This document shows positions 34,439 to 42,742 of a stretch of 64,000 nt of DNA, one piece after another. Every line of letters starts with the position of its first letter. Position 1 is the stretch's first letter. Under the pieces are notes generated by a model that saw only the letters and a program-made list of their open reading frames with translations, searched no databases and had not been told where the DNA came from. Source of the DNA: Gammaproteobacteria bacterium (GTDB lineage: Bacteria > Pseudomonadota > Gammaproteobacteria > Pseudomonadales > Pseudohongiellaceae); contig JAQWQD010000010.1 in NCBI GenBank assembly GCA_029244985.1, positions 1 to 64,000 of the forward strand, in the 5' to 3' direction. Position numbers and translations under genes: made by a program.

Positions 34439-35632
34439 CTAGTTCAGATCGAACTTAGGCCTCAATTTTGTCCCCAACAGACTGCCCACAAAAGCCGCAG
34501 CAAACCAAAGCCAACCATGCATGCTGGTGGACCCTATTCCGCTGAAGTAAGCCCCGATGTTGCAACCAAAGGCGATGCGAGCGCCATAACCTAGCAAGAG
34601 TCCGCCAATAATCGCAGCCAAAATATGACCCTTTGGCACTTTCTTCGAGGGCGCAAATTTTCTTGCTAATCCGGCCGCAATAAGCGCGCCCAGCATAATC
34701 CCAATATTCATAACCGATGTAATATCATTGAAAATACTTTGATCCAGAGACGCGGCTGGACCTGATCGAGACCAGTATGCCCAACTGGAAACATCCATAC
34801 CGACGCCCATTGCGAGCTTAGCCCCCCATAGGGCGAAGGCCGACGTAACTCCCCAAGGCCGGCCGGCCAGCATCATAGTAGCGGCCTGAACCAAGACTAA
34901 TGCCAATGCCCCAGCGATCAAAGGCCAAGGACCTCTCATCATCGAAAACCCCGAGCGTGGCTCTGTCACTGCGGCACCATGCCGCTTTTTTTCATAGACA
35001 ATAGAGGCAAACCAGACTACCGAAAAAAGAAGAAGACTGATGACGATACCACCAAGCATTCCAAAGTTTTGAGAAAGTGCAATTGGAGGAACACCCGGTA
35101 CGTCTTGCCATAACTCCCATTGCCAAGTACCAATTAAAGAGCCTGAAATAAAAGCGGCAAGAGTAATTAACATACGCGTGTTGCCACCCCCAACAGTAAA
35201 CAATGTTCCCGATGCGCAACCACCCCCTAACTGCATACCAAGGCCAAACATGAAAGCACCGCAGATTACTGCAATGTTGAGTGGCGCAACCGAACCACGA
35301 ACTTGCACACCAAATAGCTCACCTTGAGCGATAAGTGGCGTGAATACAATGACTGTCAGAGCCAGCATTATCATCTGCGCGCGGAGGCCTGCACCTCTTC
35401 CAGTTTTTACAACATCTCGCCAAGCTGCGGTAAAACCGAAAGCTGCGTGATAAAGAATAACGCCGGCCGCTAGCCCAACAATAAACAGTACTGCCTGTCG
35501 CCAGCCATAATTAATTTCCAGAAAAAGAAAAAGTACTAAGCTGATGATCGCGCCGGTGCCAAGGGTTCGACGATTACGGGTCAGAACGGAAGGGTCGATT
35601 TCAGACCTAGGAAGCTCTGTATTGGGGTTCAT
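34439..35632 (-). CDS. YeeE/YedE-family sulfur (or selenium) compound transporter
   Basis: The start at 35632 is chosen because AGGA lies 5 nt upstream. The product of about 397 residues has roughly nine membrane segments and two halves. It contains the family cysteines in L-G-G-G-C-A-S-G-T and F-G-C-N-I-G-A-Y-F-S-G-I, each within the pore repeat. The first cysteine of the family (F-C-F-T-type motif before A-x-R-D) is replaced by Gly here (F-G-F-T-A-A-W-R-D). YeeE moves thiosulfate into the cell, and YedE-type relatives are associated with selenium metabolism. It is divergent from the amine dehydrogenase operon. The cargo is undetermined. Confidence 0.8.
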   Translation of the reverse strand: MNPNTELPRSEIDPSVLTRNRRTLGTGAIISLVLFLFLEINYGWRQAVLFIVGLAAGVILYHAAFGFTAAWRDVVKTGRGAGLRAQMIMLALTVIVFTPLIAQGELFGVQVRGSVAPLNIAVICGAFMFGLGMQLGGGCASGTLFTVGGGNTRMLITLAAFISGSLIGTWQWELWQDVPGVPPIALSQNFGMLGGIVISLLLFSVVWFASIVYEKKRHGAAVTEPRSGFSMMRGPWPLIAGALALVLVQAATMMLAGRPWGVTSAFALWGAKLAMGVGMDVSSWAYWSRSGPAASLDQSIFNDITSVMNIGIMLGALIAAGLARKFAPSKKVPKGHILAAIIGGLLLGYGARIAFGCNIGAYFSGIGSTSMHGWLWFAAAFVGSLLGTKLRPKFDLN

Positions 35633-35847
35633 GACTGTCCTATGTTTACTCTTGTTATTGGGCAAAGTATACGAGTAATTGAGAGCTTGAGTAATTCTCT
35701 AAGCCCATTTACTCGCGATTGATCGATTCTTGTTGACCCCAAAACACTTGCGAATAGAGCCAACCCCGGATTTTTACGATACACTCATAGTCCCTTATAA
35801 AAAGAAGCGGACGATCACGGCCCAGTGATCGCGGAAGGAGACAAATA

Positions 35848-36945
35848 ATGCGCTTTTTCACCCCTATTGCTCTAGGTTTTTCACTGGTTGCGCCCCTCGC
35901 TTTTGCACAAATTACGCCCGAGGAAATTACCGTGGAAACTATGTCTGAGCCCGGTGAAAACTGGTTTATCGGCAAGACAGGTAATGGTGGTTATATTTTT
36001 GATGCCACTACTGGTGAAATGCATGGCATGTTGTCCCTTTCGCGCTATACGCCAGCGGTGACACATTATGCTCCACGGCGAGAATTTTACGCAACAGAAT
36101 CTTATCTTGCACGCGGTTCTTATGGCGAACGAACCGACATCGTAGCGGTTTATGACTATGAAAATTTACGCCCAATTGCTGAGATAGTAATTCCAAATTA
36201 TATGGCACGATTAGCAGTGCGCGGCCATTTAGGCTTGCTAAACAACGGACGCCACCTTGCTGTTTTAAATATGAATCCTGGACATTCGGTTACTGTAGTC
36301 GATGTTGAAGATCGTGTATTTGTTTATGAAGCATCGACTCCTGGTTGCGCTGTTATCATGCCAGTTGCAGAAAACGATTTTATGCAAGTTTGCGGTGACG
36401 GCACTTTACAGCTTATCCAGCTAGACTTAAGTGGTTTTGAAGCAAACCGAGTTCGTAGTGATGTTTTTTTTAACGTCATCGAAGACGCAGTTTTCGATCG
36501 CGTAGCCTCCAGCGCTAACGGTTGGTTTCTTATTACTCATCGTGGAAGAATTTTCCACGTAACTACCGACGACGATGAAATCCTGATTGAAGATGGTTGG
36601 AAGCCTCATCTTGAAGGAGAAGAACGGTGGCAACCCGGTGGCCGCAATGAAGTTATTACTGCGCATCATGAGTCTGGCCTAATCTATGTTGCAATGCATG
36701 AAGGACCAATTGATACCCATCACGAACCTGGGACTGAAATCTGGGTTCTTGATTCCAACACTCAGCGCCGAGTGGGCAGAATTGAATTGGAAACACCTGC
36801 GAATAGTATTCTTGTAACTCAGGAAGATGAGCCTAAACTATTAATTGCAGATTCTGCCGGAGGCACACACGTCTATAACGCAGTGACTTTTACCAAAGAG
36901 CGTTCCATTCAAATTCCTGACTCAACTGCCTTCGAGGATTTTTAA
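35848..36945 (+). CDS. aauB: Amine dehydrogenase heavy (beta-propeller) subunit
   Basis: The 365 residues have a signal peptide ending L-A-F-A-Q and then a seven-bladed propeller of the methylamine/aromatic amine dehydrogenase large subunit. It shows G-G-Y-I-F-D-A-T-T-G-E-M-H-G-M-L, Y-A-T-E-S-Y-L-A-R-G-S-Y-G-E-R-T-D and P-G-C-A-V-I-M-P. It forms the periplasmic alpha2beta2 enzyme with the TTQ subunit encoded four genes on. The aau (aromatic amine) symbol is preferred because the gene order B-E-D-A-cytochrome matches the aau cluster. AAGGAG lies 8 nt before the ATG. Confidence 0.85.
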   Translation: MRFFTPIALGFSLVAPLAFAQITPEEITVETMSEPGENWFIGKTGNGGYIFDATTGEMHGMLSLSRYTPAVTHYAPRREFYATESYLARGSYGERTDIVAVYDYENLRPIAEIVIPNYMARLAVRGHLGLLNNGRHLAVLNMNPGHSVTVVDVEDRVFVYEASTPGCAVIMPVAENDFMQVCGDGTLQLIQLDLSGFEANRVRSDVFFNVIEDAVFDRVASSANGWFLITHRGRIFHVTTDDDEILIEDGWKPHLEGEERWQPGGRNEVITAHHESGLIYVAMHEGPIDTHHEPGTEIWVLDSNTQRRVGRIELETPANSILVTQEDEPKLLIADSAGGTHVYNAVTFTKERSIQIPDSTAFEDF

Positions 36946-36955
36946 AGTAACCCTA

Positions 36956-37522
36956 ATGATTGATCCGGTAATTCAATTACTAATCTCACTCGGGTTCAGC
37001 CTGCTCTTTGTAGTTTCGGGCATTCACAAGCTGAGTAATAGATTACGATTTCAAGGAATCGTCGATGCCTATCAGATAGTGCCCTCAAGCTGGGTTCCAT
37101 TTGTTGTTATTAAGATCGGGATTTTAGAATTAACACTCGGTGCTGCCTGGCTAATCAGCAATTCAGTTTTAATTCCTTTGTTTAGTGCGGTGTTGTTTAA
37201 TATCTACATCATAGCTATCTCCATAAACCTTTTTCGAGGAAGAACTTACATTGATTGTGGTTGTGGGTTCTCTGGATTTGCCGGCGCGCAAGAGAATAAT
37301 GACGGCATCCAACAATTATCACTTAGTTTAGTTGGTAGAAATTTTTTCTTAGTAGGCCTTCTATTAATGGCTGTACTGCCAATTTCTAGCAGGGAAATTG
37401 GTGTTGTCGACTACTTAAGCATCATGCTGGGCTTGTTCAGCGCATTATTCATCTATGCTGCGGCGAATCAGTTACTAAGTAATCACAATGCAATAGGGGC
37501 ATGGAGAAATGTCAGTGGTTGA
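36956..37522 (+). CDS. aauE: MauE/AauE-type membrane protein for amine dehydrogenase maturation
   Basis: This 188-residue integral membrane protein has about five helices in a DoxX/MauE-like fold. The opening L-L-F-V-V-S-G-I-H-K-L and the Cys pair I-D-C-G-C-G-F-S-G are the MauE landmarks. MauE and MauD are needed for export, folding and disulfide formation of the small TTQ subunit. It lies 10 bp after aauB and overlaps aauD by 14 bp, indicating tight co-translation. Confidence 0.85.
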   Translation: MIDPVIQLLISLGFSLLFVVSGIHKLSNRLRFQGIVDAYQIVPSSWVPFVVIKIGILELTLGAAWLISNSVLIPLFSAVLFNIYIIAISINLFRGRTYIDCGCGFSGFAGAQENNDGIQQLSLSLVGRNFFLVGLLLMAVLPISSREIGVVDYLSIMLGLFSALFIYAAANQLLSNHNAIGAWRNVSG

Positions 37523-38162
37523 AACGCTCGTTATCTCCAATATTGTGCTTTGGGTAATTGTAGTTGTTCTGAGCCTACTAGTTTTTGCATTAACACGACA
37601 AATTGGGATTTTACACGAACGGGTCGCACCAGCTGGTGCCCTGCAACCCACTACCGGACCTAAAGTTGGCGAACTCACCAAGCAAATGTCTCTAACGGCA
37701 CTGAATGGCGGCATTCATAACATCGGTGGAGCAGAGGCCAATGGGCTTGCGACTTTTATCTTGTTTATCTCACCTACTTGCCCTGTATGTAAATCTCTAG
37801 TGCCAACTGCAAAATCGCTAATCAAATCTGAGCAAGGTCGAATGCAATTACTCTTTGGAAGCGATGGCGAAGATCTCGAGCAACACAAAAATTACGTAAA
37901 AGATTTAAAAATTGAAAACTATCCTTACTTTGTTTCTCAAGCTTTAGGAATGAGTTACCAAGTAAGCAAGTTACCCTTTGCGGTCTTGATAGGTGCCGAT
38001 GGCACTTTACAGAGCAAGGGTTTAGTTAACACTCGTGAACACCTTGAAAGTTTAATCGAATCAATGGACAGCGGAATTGCGACGGTTCAGGAATACGTCA
38101 AATCGCAGTTAGATTCTACCGATAAAGCTTATGAAGCATCAGCAGCGGAACAAACGTCATGA
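37509..38162 (+). CDS. aauD: MauD/AauD thioredoxin-like disulfide protein
   Basis: The 217 residues have an N-terminal membrane anchor (about 7-27) and a periplasmic thioredoxin-fold domain with the active site C-P-V-C (C91, C94) in F-I-S-P-T-C-P-V-C-K-S-L. This is the standard MauD layout. It makes or isomerises the six disulfides of the small subunit. It overlaps both neighbours (14 bp with aauE and 4 bp ATGA with aauA). A basic/Gln-rich tail of about 30 residues follows the thioredoxin domain. Confidence 0.87.
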   Translation: MSVVETLVISNIVLWVIVVVLSLLVFALTRQIGILHERVAPAGALQPTTGPKVGELTKQMSLTALNGGIHNIGGAEANGLATFILFISPTCPVCKSLVPTAKSLIKSEQGRMQLLFGSDGEDLEQHKNYVKDLKIENYPYFVSQALGMSYQVSKLPFAVLIGADGTLQSKGLVNTREHLESLIESMDSGIATVQEYVKSQLDSTDKAYEASAAEQTS

Positions 38163-38698
38163 ATATAGATAGAGTATTTGATAAGACTTATTACTGGATT
38201 GATGATAATGCTAGACGAACCAGTCTAGCATTAGCGCGAAGACTGTCGCGTAGAAACTTTTTGTCTAAGTTAGGTATGTTTATCGCTGGTGCCGCTTCTT
38301 TCCCTTTATTGCCTGTTGCTCGTTCTTTCGCTCAGGAATCAGTTCAGGAAGTAGGTGATCCACAAACCTGCGAGTACTGGCGTTATTGCGCGATGAGTGG
38401 AACTCTATGTGCTTGTTGTGGAGGCACTTATACCTCGTGCCCACCTGGCTCTGAAGCTTCACCGATTACTTGGGTTGGCACCTGTACGAACCCAGTTGAT
38501 GGACGTAATTACTTGATGTCTTACAATGACTGCTGTGGAAAAGCAGTGTGTGCCCGCTGTGGCTGTCATAACACTGAAGGTGACAAGCCCGTATACTTTA
38601 ATAGTAATAGCAGCACGGTGCTCTGGTGTTTTGGGACCGAAAACACAAGCTATCACTGTACTGTTTCTCTCGTTCTGGGAGCGGCGGACGAAAATTAG
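38159..38698 (+). CDS. aauA: Amine dehydrogenase small subunit carrying the TTQ cofactor
   Basis: The 179 residues have a long twin-arginine leader (S-R-R-N-F-L-S-K-L-G near 30-39). The mature chain is Cys-rich: C-E-Y-W-R-Y-C, C-A-C-C-G-G, N-D-C-C-G-K and C-A-R-C-G-C, the MauA/AauA disulfide pattern. The two tryptophans that form tryptophan tryptophylquinone are both present, W105 (S-P-I-T-W) and W156 (T-V-L-W-C-F-G). They are 51 residues apart, as in Paracoccus MauA. The catalytic Asp is D124 (S-Y-N-D-C-C), 19 after the first Trp. It oxidises a primary amine to an aldehyde in the periplasm. Confidence 0.92.
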   Translation: MNIDRVFDKTYYWIDDNARRTSLALARRLSRRNFLSKLGMFIAGAASFPLLPVARSFAQESVQEVGDPQTCEYWRYCAMSGTLCACCGGTYTSCPPGSEASPITWVGTCTNPVDGRNYLMSYNDCCGKAVCARCGCHNTEGDKPVYFNSNSSTVLWCFGTENTSYHCTVSLVLGAADEN

Positions 38699-38712
38699 TG
38701 AGACAAAAATCG

Positions 38713-39135
38713 ATGAGTAAACCAATTGTGATGTTAAGTTTGGCAATTGTTTTATTTTCCACAAGTTTATTTGCCGCCAGCCCCCGCATTAATTATTTAC
38801 TTTATTGTAGTGGTTGTCATCGTCCTGCCGGTGAAGGTAATCCTCCCAATGTTCCGACCTTGCACGACGAACTAGGTCGCATGATGAGTATCGAGCAAAT
38901 GCGCGGTTATCTTGCAAGGGTTCCAGGGTCAGCACACGCGCCAATTACCAATGCTGAATTGGCAGAGGTATTAAACTGGATACTTGAAGAATTTAGCGCA
39001 AATACCTTACCAGAGGATTTCAAAAAGCTGAGTGTTGAAGAAGTTACTGAAGCTAGGTCGCAAATATTAGCTGATCCCAATAAATATCGAGCTAACTATT
39101 GGAAAGCTTATGATTTTTCAGATATCGAAAAATAA
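38713..39135 (+). CDS. Periplasmic monoheme cytochrome c of the amine dehydrogenase operon
   Basis: The start at 38713 (GAGAC upstream) places a signal peptide directly at the N-terminus; earlier in-frame starts lie inside aauA. The 140 residues end the signal at L-F-A-A-S and carry one heme site C32-S-G-C-H36. A distal Met (M-M-S-I-E-Q-M) is probably used as axial ligand. The aau cluster of Alcaligenes faecalis likewise has a small monoheme cytochrome gene right after aauA. It is the likely electron acceptor for the TTQ enzyme. Confidence 0.85.
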   Translation: MSKPIVMLSLAIVLFSTSLFAASPRINYLLYCSGCHRPAGEGNPPNVPTLHDELGRMMSIEQMRGYLARVPGSAHAPITNAELAEVLNWILEEFSANTLPEDFKKLSVEEVTEARSQILADPNKYRANYWKAYDFSDIEK

Positions 39136-39163
39136 ACAAGAATAGAGAACTGAGGAAAAAAAC

Positions 39164-40327
39164 ATGACTGATCAGAAAATCAATCGCCGCGAAGTAATCA
39201 AGAAAACAGTCAACTCAGGAGTAGCATTAGGGGCTCTAGCTAGCATACCCCATTGGGTTCTACCTGCACTAGCGCAAGGCGAGCAGTTAGTGCCATTTAC
39301 CGATATGCCTGAAGATTATAGCCGACCACCTGCGCGTCAAGGCGGTACACATTATCTAGATACGCGCATGATCGATGACTTCTATACTGACAATGAAGAT
39401 TTCTATGTGGTACAGCACTATGGCCAACCAGAATTGGATTTAGACAACTATCGGCTGCGTGTCACTGGCATGGTAGATCAAGAACTAGAGCTTTCTGTGA
39501 GTGACTTACAAGATATGGCTCAGTTTGAAATAGACGCAGGTTTTGAGTGTGGCGGAAATCGAGCAGCACTTTTTCATGGTTTGATTGGTAACGCACGCTG
39601 GCGTGGTGTCGCTTTACGAAATATTTTAGGCGAAGCCAGGATATTGGATGGGGGTGAAGAAGTTGTATTCTTTGGCGGTGATATCGGCGCAGAAGAAATT
39701 CGTGAAACCGAAGTAGAACAAGCCTTTGCTCGCAGCTTGCCTGTTTCCGATGCGATGCGGTCTGAAAATATGTTAGCTATGGAAATGAATGGTGAAGTGC
39801 TTCCTCAGATTCATGGTCGACCAGTTCGCCTATTAGTGCCGGGTTATTATGGTGTTGCTAATGTTAAGTGGTTAGTTCAGATTCACGTGCAGGATCGGCG
39901 CTATATGGGTAAGTTTATGGGTCGTGATTATGTAACCTTGAAGAAGGAGACAATTGGCGGGCAAGACCGCTGGGTGGAAAATTCAGTTACTAAAATCCAT
40001 TTAAAATCTTCCATCGTCCGCGTTACAAAAAGCGGAAGTCAGCACAAAATAACGGGCTTCGTACTTAACGATGGTACTGCTATCAGAAATGTTGAAATCA
40101 AAATTGATGATAGCCCGTGGCAAGAGGCGTCTATAGATTCTCGATCTAATCGTTATTCCTGGAAACTCTTCACTTTCGACTGGGATGCATCTCCAGGTGA
40201 TCACTCAATTGTGTCTCGTGTGACAGATGCAGACGGCAACGTGCAGCTAACAGCAGAAGAAATGCCAGAGAAAATTAGTCGTTGGGAAAATTACGCGCAA
40301 TTTCCTCGCACAATTAGAACGTCTTAG
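39164..40327 (+). CDS. Exported sulfite-oxidase-fold molybdoenzyme
   Basis: The 387 residues have a twin-arginine-like leader (I-N-R-R-E-V-I-K-K-T) ending L-P-A-L-A-Q. The sulfite oxidase molybdopterin domain contains the Mo-ligand Cys129 in F-E-C-G-G-N-R-A and the pterin loop H-G-R-P-V-R-L-L-V-P-G-Y-Y-G. A C-terminal dimerisation (MoCo-dimer) domain follows, with D-D-S-P-W-Q-E-A. This is the SorA/SoxC type. It follows the cytochrome gene by 28 bp with a good GAGG site, so it belongs to the amine operon; its role there is unknown. It could oxidise sulfite released from sulfonated amines such as taurine. Confidence 0.85.
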   Translation: MTDQKINRREVIKKTVNSGVALGALASIPHWVLPALAQGEQLVPFTDMPEDYSRPPARQGGTHYLDTRMIDDFYTDNEDFYVVQHYGQPELDLDNYRLRVTGMVDQELELSVSDLQDMAQFEIDAGFECGGNRAALFHGLIGNARWRGVALRNILGEARILDGGEEVVFFGGDIGAEEIRETEVEQAFARSLPVSDAMRSENMLAMEMNGEVLPQIHGRPVRLLVPGYYGVANVKWLVQIHVQDRRYMGKFMGRDYVTLKKETIGGQDRWVENSVTKIHLKSSIVRVTKSGSQHKITGFVLNDGTAIRNVEIKIDDSPWQEASIDSRSNRYSWKLFTFDWDASPGDHSIVSRVTDADGNVQLTAEEMPEKISRWENYAQFPRTIRTS

Positions 40328-40437
40328 AAATAAAGAAGCTGAGATGAATTATAATTAGAGGAAAATACGATGCAAATAAATCGAAAAACTTCTGACGCAG
40401 AAATATGATAGTGAAGCCTCAGTTACGATTTAGCTCC

Positions 40438-40473
40438 AAAAAAATGCAGCACAATTAGACTTTGTACTGCATT
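40438..40473 (-). terminator. Rho-independent terminator of the cold-shock gene
   Basis: On the minus strand, a stem of AATGCAG plus ACAA pairs with TTGT plus CTGCATT (40443-40473, one wobble) and has a 7-nt loop. It is followed by seven T. It lies about 40 nt beyond the cold-shock protein stop codon. Confidence 0.8.
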
Positions 40474-40513
40474 CTATTGTCACAACTTTTTATAAATGCG
40501 AAAGAAATCGCGA

Positions 40514-40723
40514 TTAAAGTGCGACTATGTTTTCAGCCTGTGGGCCTTTCTGGCCATCAGTAACTACAAATTCTACTCGCTGACCTTCAGCTAATGACTT
40601 GTAACCTGCACTTTCAATTGAGCTAAAATGAGCAAATACATCTTTGCCCCCTTCTCTTTCAATAAATCCAAAACCCTTTTGTTCATCGAACCATTTAACG
40701 GTTCCAGTAATTTTGTCTGACAT
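40514..40723 (-). CDS. Cold-shock protein, CspA family
   Basis: This 69-residue single cold-shock domain has both RNA-binding motifs: RNP1 K-G-F-G-F-I-E and RNP2 V-F-A-H-F. Beginning [10 protein letters not shown] and ending G-P-Q-A-E-N-I are family hallmarks. It acts as an RNA chaperone in the cytoplasm. The long non-coding stretch upstream on the minus strand (about 260 bp) fits the long structured leader of CspA-type mRNAs. AGGAA lies 7 nt before the ATG. Confidence 0.95.
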   Translation of the reverse strand: MSDKITGTVKWFDEQKGFGFIEREGGKDVFAHFSSIESAGYKSLAEGQRVEFVVTDGQKGPQAENIVAL

Positions 40724-40982
40724 AATAGTTTCCTATAGAAAATAATAAATAGTTCGCAACAATCTATAAATGAGGCGCGAACGACATGCTAGAAATTGGG
40801 CCGATACTTATAAACTACAGGACGAAGTATTTCAGAAAAGACGACGAAATGGGGAGAATAAATAGTTCGCTTAGTTTCAAGCAGGGTGCACGATACAGAT
40901 TGTGAAGGTATGCGTCAACATCTAATCAGATAGATAATTGACATGCTGCTTCCTTAAAAAACCTCATGGGATTGTTCAGTTC

Positions 40983-41642
40983 CTAAACGTTTCTATTAAA
41001 CTGCAGGATTCTACCTTTAAATGCGTCAGGCTTAGTCTTTGGACTAATTGCATTCAATTGCGCAACACGAAATCCAAGTGCTTCCATTCTTTGGATGAAA
41101 TTGTTCCGGTAACCCCTTCCGGCCTCTACGATAATTACTTCACATTTAGGTTTTGCAAAATATTCAATGAAAATTGAAAGATTTTTTGAATGTTGTTGTT
41201 CATACAACAAATCACTGCCAATTATTAAATCAAATTTTTTGATTTCACCGTCTTGTTGATCTTCCCAAGCTGTTCGAAAAAATGGAATATGTTTGCCATT
41301 GTTTAGCTGTGTGTTGTGTTCGAGATAGTCTCCAGCAGAAGGATGTACGTCAGTAGCCGAAATATCGGCAAATCTTTCGTTCAATACAAGGCTTGCCAAG
41401 CCAACACCACAACCAATCTCCAGTATCCTTCGACTATTGACGTTGTAGTTGGTCATTAGCTCTGCGAGCACTTCACCAGATTGCCAGACCATGCCAAATA
41501 ATGGCCAGCTAGCAGAAGAAATTCCTAGTGATTCTGCTTCACCATAGTCATCATCAAACTGTTGTCTGTCGCGTAGGCTTCGGTAATGAATATCATGATG
41601 ACCAAACTCAGTGGTCTGATATCGATACCTTATTGCGGCCAT
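40983..41642 (-). CDS. Class I SAM-dependent methyltransferase, METTL21/lysine-methyltransferase-like
   Basis: The 219-residue cytoplasmic protein has motif I I-L-E-I-G-C-G-V-G-L-A-S (about residues 70-81), motif II A-T-D-V-H-P and motif post-I I-I-G-S-D-L-L-Y-E. The latter matches the D-x-x-Y pattern of the METTL21-like protein lysine methyltransferases. C-terminal E-V-I-I-V-E-A-G-R-G-Y completes the fold. The target is unknown. It follows a gap of about 260 bp from the cold-shock gene and appears monocistronic. Confidence 0.82.
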   Translation of the reverse strand: MAAIRYRYQTTEFGHHDIHYRSLRDRQQFDDDYGEAESLGISSASWPLFGMVWQSGEVLAELMTNYNVNSRRILEIGCGVGLASLVLNERFADISATDVHPSAGDYLEHNTQLNNGKHIPFFRTAWEDQQDGEIKKFDLIIGSDLLYEQQHSKNLSIFIEYFAKPKCEVIIVEAGRGYRNNFIQRMEALGFRVAQLNAISPKTKPDAFKGRILQFNRNV

Positions 41643-42250
41643 TGACGTTCCGGATGTGAGAAAAATGAGTAAGCTGGATTTAGTATCGGCTTACATAACT
41701 CTATCGGCTGTGTACTAGAAATCCTTGCCATCTTCGTCTAATGACCAAAGAAAACGAATCATGCCAATAAGAAGTGGCAGAACCGAGAGTTTGCCTTCTT
41801 TCTAAAAAAATGACCAATGATGCTGATTTCAATCTAATTATTTTTTATAAAACCGACCTTAAGATGCAGAGCCTTCTTCTCTTGAAAGAATAAATTCATC
41901 CAAAGATCAGCTACTAATCCCCCTGCAGCGCCCTCCAAGAATGAGGCTATAGCAAAGCCTATGACATCCAATCCCTCGGTTAGAGAGAATTAGTATGACA
42001 GTACGTGGCAGGGCCAATGCCAAATAAGCTAATTTACAATTCAGATGTTTTGATTTTCTTTTATTACTCCATTTACTGAGTGTAGTTGTTAGCAAATAAG
42101 AATTTGATTCATTGATCCGATAGGTTGCAGTGCGGATTAGGTTTGTCGGTATTTATCCCGTTTTACCGTAGAAACCGTCCTAACACTAATAGGCAGCCCG
42201 CACAGATTATGTTAAAACGTTTTTTTAAACCACACTCTTCTATTGAGACT
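41643..42250. other. Non-coding gap with no supported gene
   Basis: About 600 bp between the leftward methyltransferase gene and the rightward lipoprotein gene. A 62-codon frame on the minus strand (41907-42095) has no recognisable features. Shorter frames on the minus strand near 41730-41810 encode a single hydrophobic segment but lack an upstream start. Base composition is AT-rich. It probably holds both promoters and perhaps remains of decayed genes. Confidence 0.45.
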
Positions 42251-42649
42251 ATGAACACGCAAAAACTAAAGCAAATAGCCCTACTAGTACTTTCAACGCT
42301 AGTCCTTTCAGCCTGCAGTATATCGGCAGAAACGCAGGCAAAAATGGATGAATTTAACCGGACTATACCGACCTGTTCCAGCGAGGCCGATTGCAGCAGC
42401 AAGTGGAATGCTGCGCTAAACTGGGTTGAAGCTAACTCAGATTTCGCAGTGCGCGGACCGGCAGAGGATAGAATTAATGCTACCAGCAACATCCGTTCCC
42501 AAGGCGGGGTTGGCGTAGTGGTTACCCGAGTAGCTAGTGGCTCAGGCTATCAATTGGTTGTGGATACCGAATGTTTCAGTGCTTACGGTTGCCCTAATAT
42601 CTGGGATCTGCAATTGGATTTTAATCGATCCGTCAATGGTGCTAGATGA
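42251..42649 (+). CDS. Lipoprotein of unknown function
   Basis: The start at ATG 42251 places a lipoprotein signal at the N-terminus (L-L-V-L-S-T-L-V-L-S-A-C), with the lipidated Cys near residue 22. The product has about 132 residues. Later cysteines (I-P-T-C-S-S-E-A-D-C-S and D-T-E-C-F-S-A-Y-G-C-P) form two pairs likely to make disulfides. An amphipathic W-N-A-A-L-N-W-V-E-A-N-S-D motif is present. No function is recognised. It is convergent with the alkylsulfatase gene. Confidence 0.75.
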   Translation: MNTQKLKQIALLVLSTLVLSACSISAETQAKMDEFNRTIPTCSSEADCSSKWNAALNWVEANSDFAVRGPAEDRINATSNIRSQGGVGVVVTRVASGSGYQLVVDTECFSAYGCPNIWDLQLDFNRSVNGAR

Positions 42650-42669
42650 GACCACCGCCGTCTAAAATT

Positions 42670-42712
42670 AGTTGGTGTAAAGTGAGATATGTTTGTCGGA
42701 AACATGCCAACT
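42670..42712 (+). other. Nested inverted repeats between convergent genes
   Basis: AGTTGG (42670-42675) pairs with CCAACT (42707-42712). Inside it, ATGTTT (42689-42694) pairs with AAACAT (42700-42705) around a 5-nt loop. It lies between the stops of the lipoprotein and alkylsulfatase genes. There is no T-run, so a terminator role is uncertain. Confidence 0.35.
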
Positions 42713-42742
42713 ACAATATTTATCCAGCTCAGTGAAAAGAAA

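Noticed and set aside
38626..38712. Longer N-terminus for the operon cytochrome c
   Set aside because: These codons overlap the end of aauA in another frame and would bury the signal peptide; the ATG at 38713 starts it directly.
41907..42095. 62-codon minus-strand reading frame in the 600-bp gap
   Set aside because: Composition is not protein-like, there is no ribosome binding site and no family resemblance.
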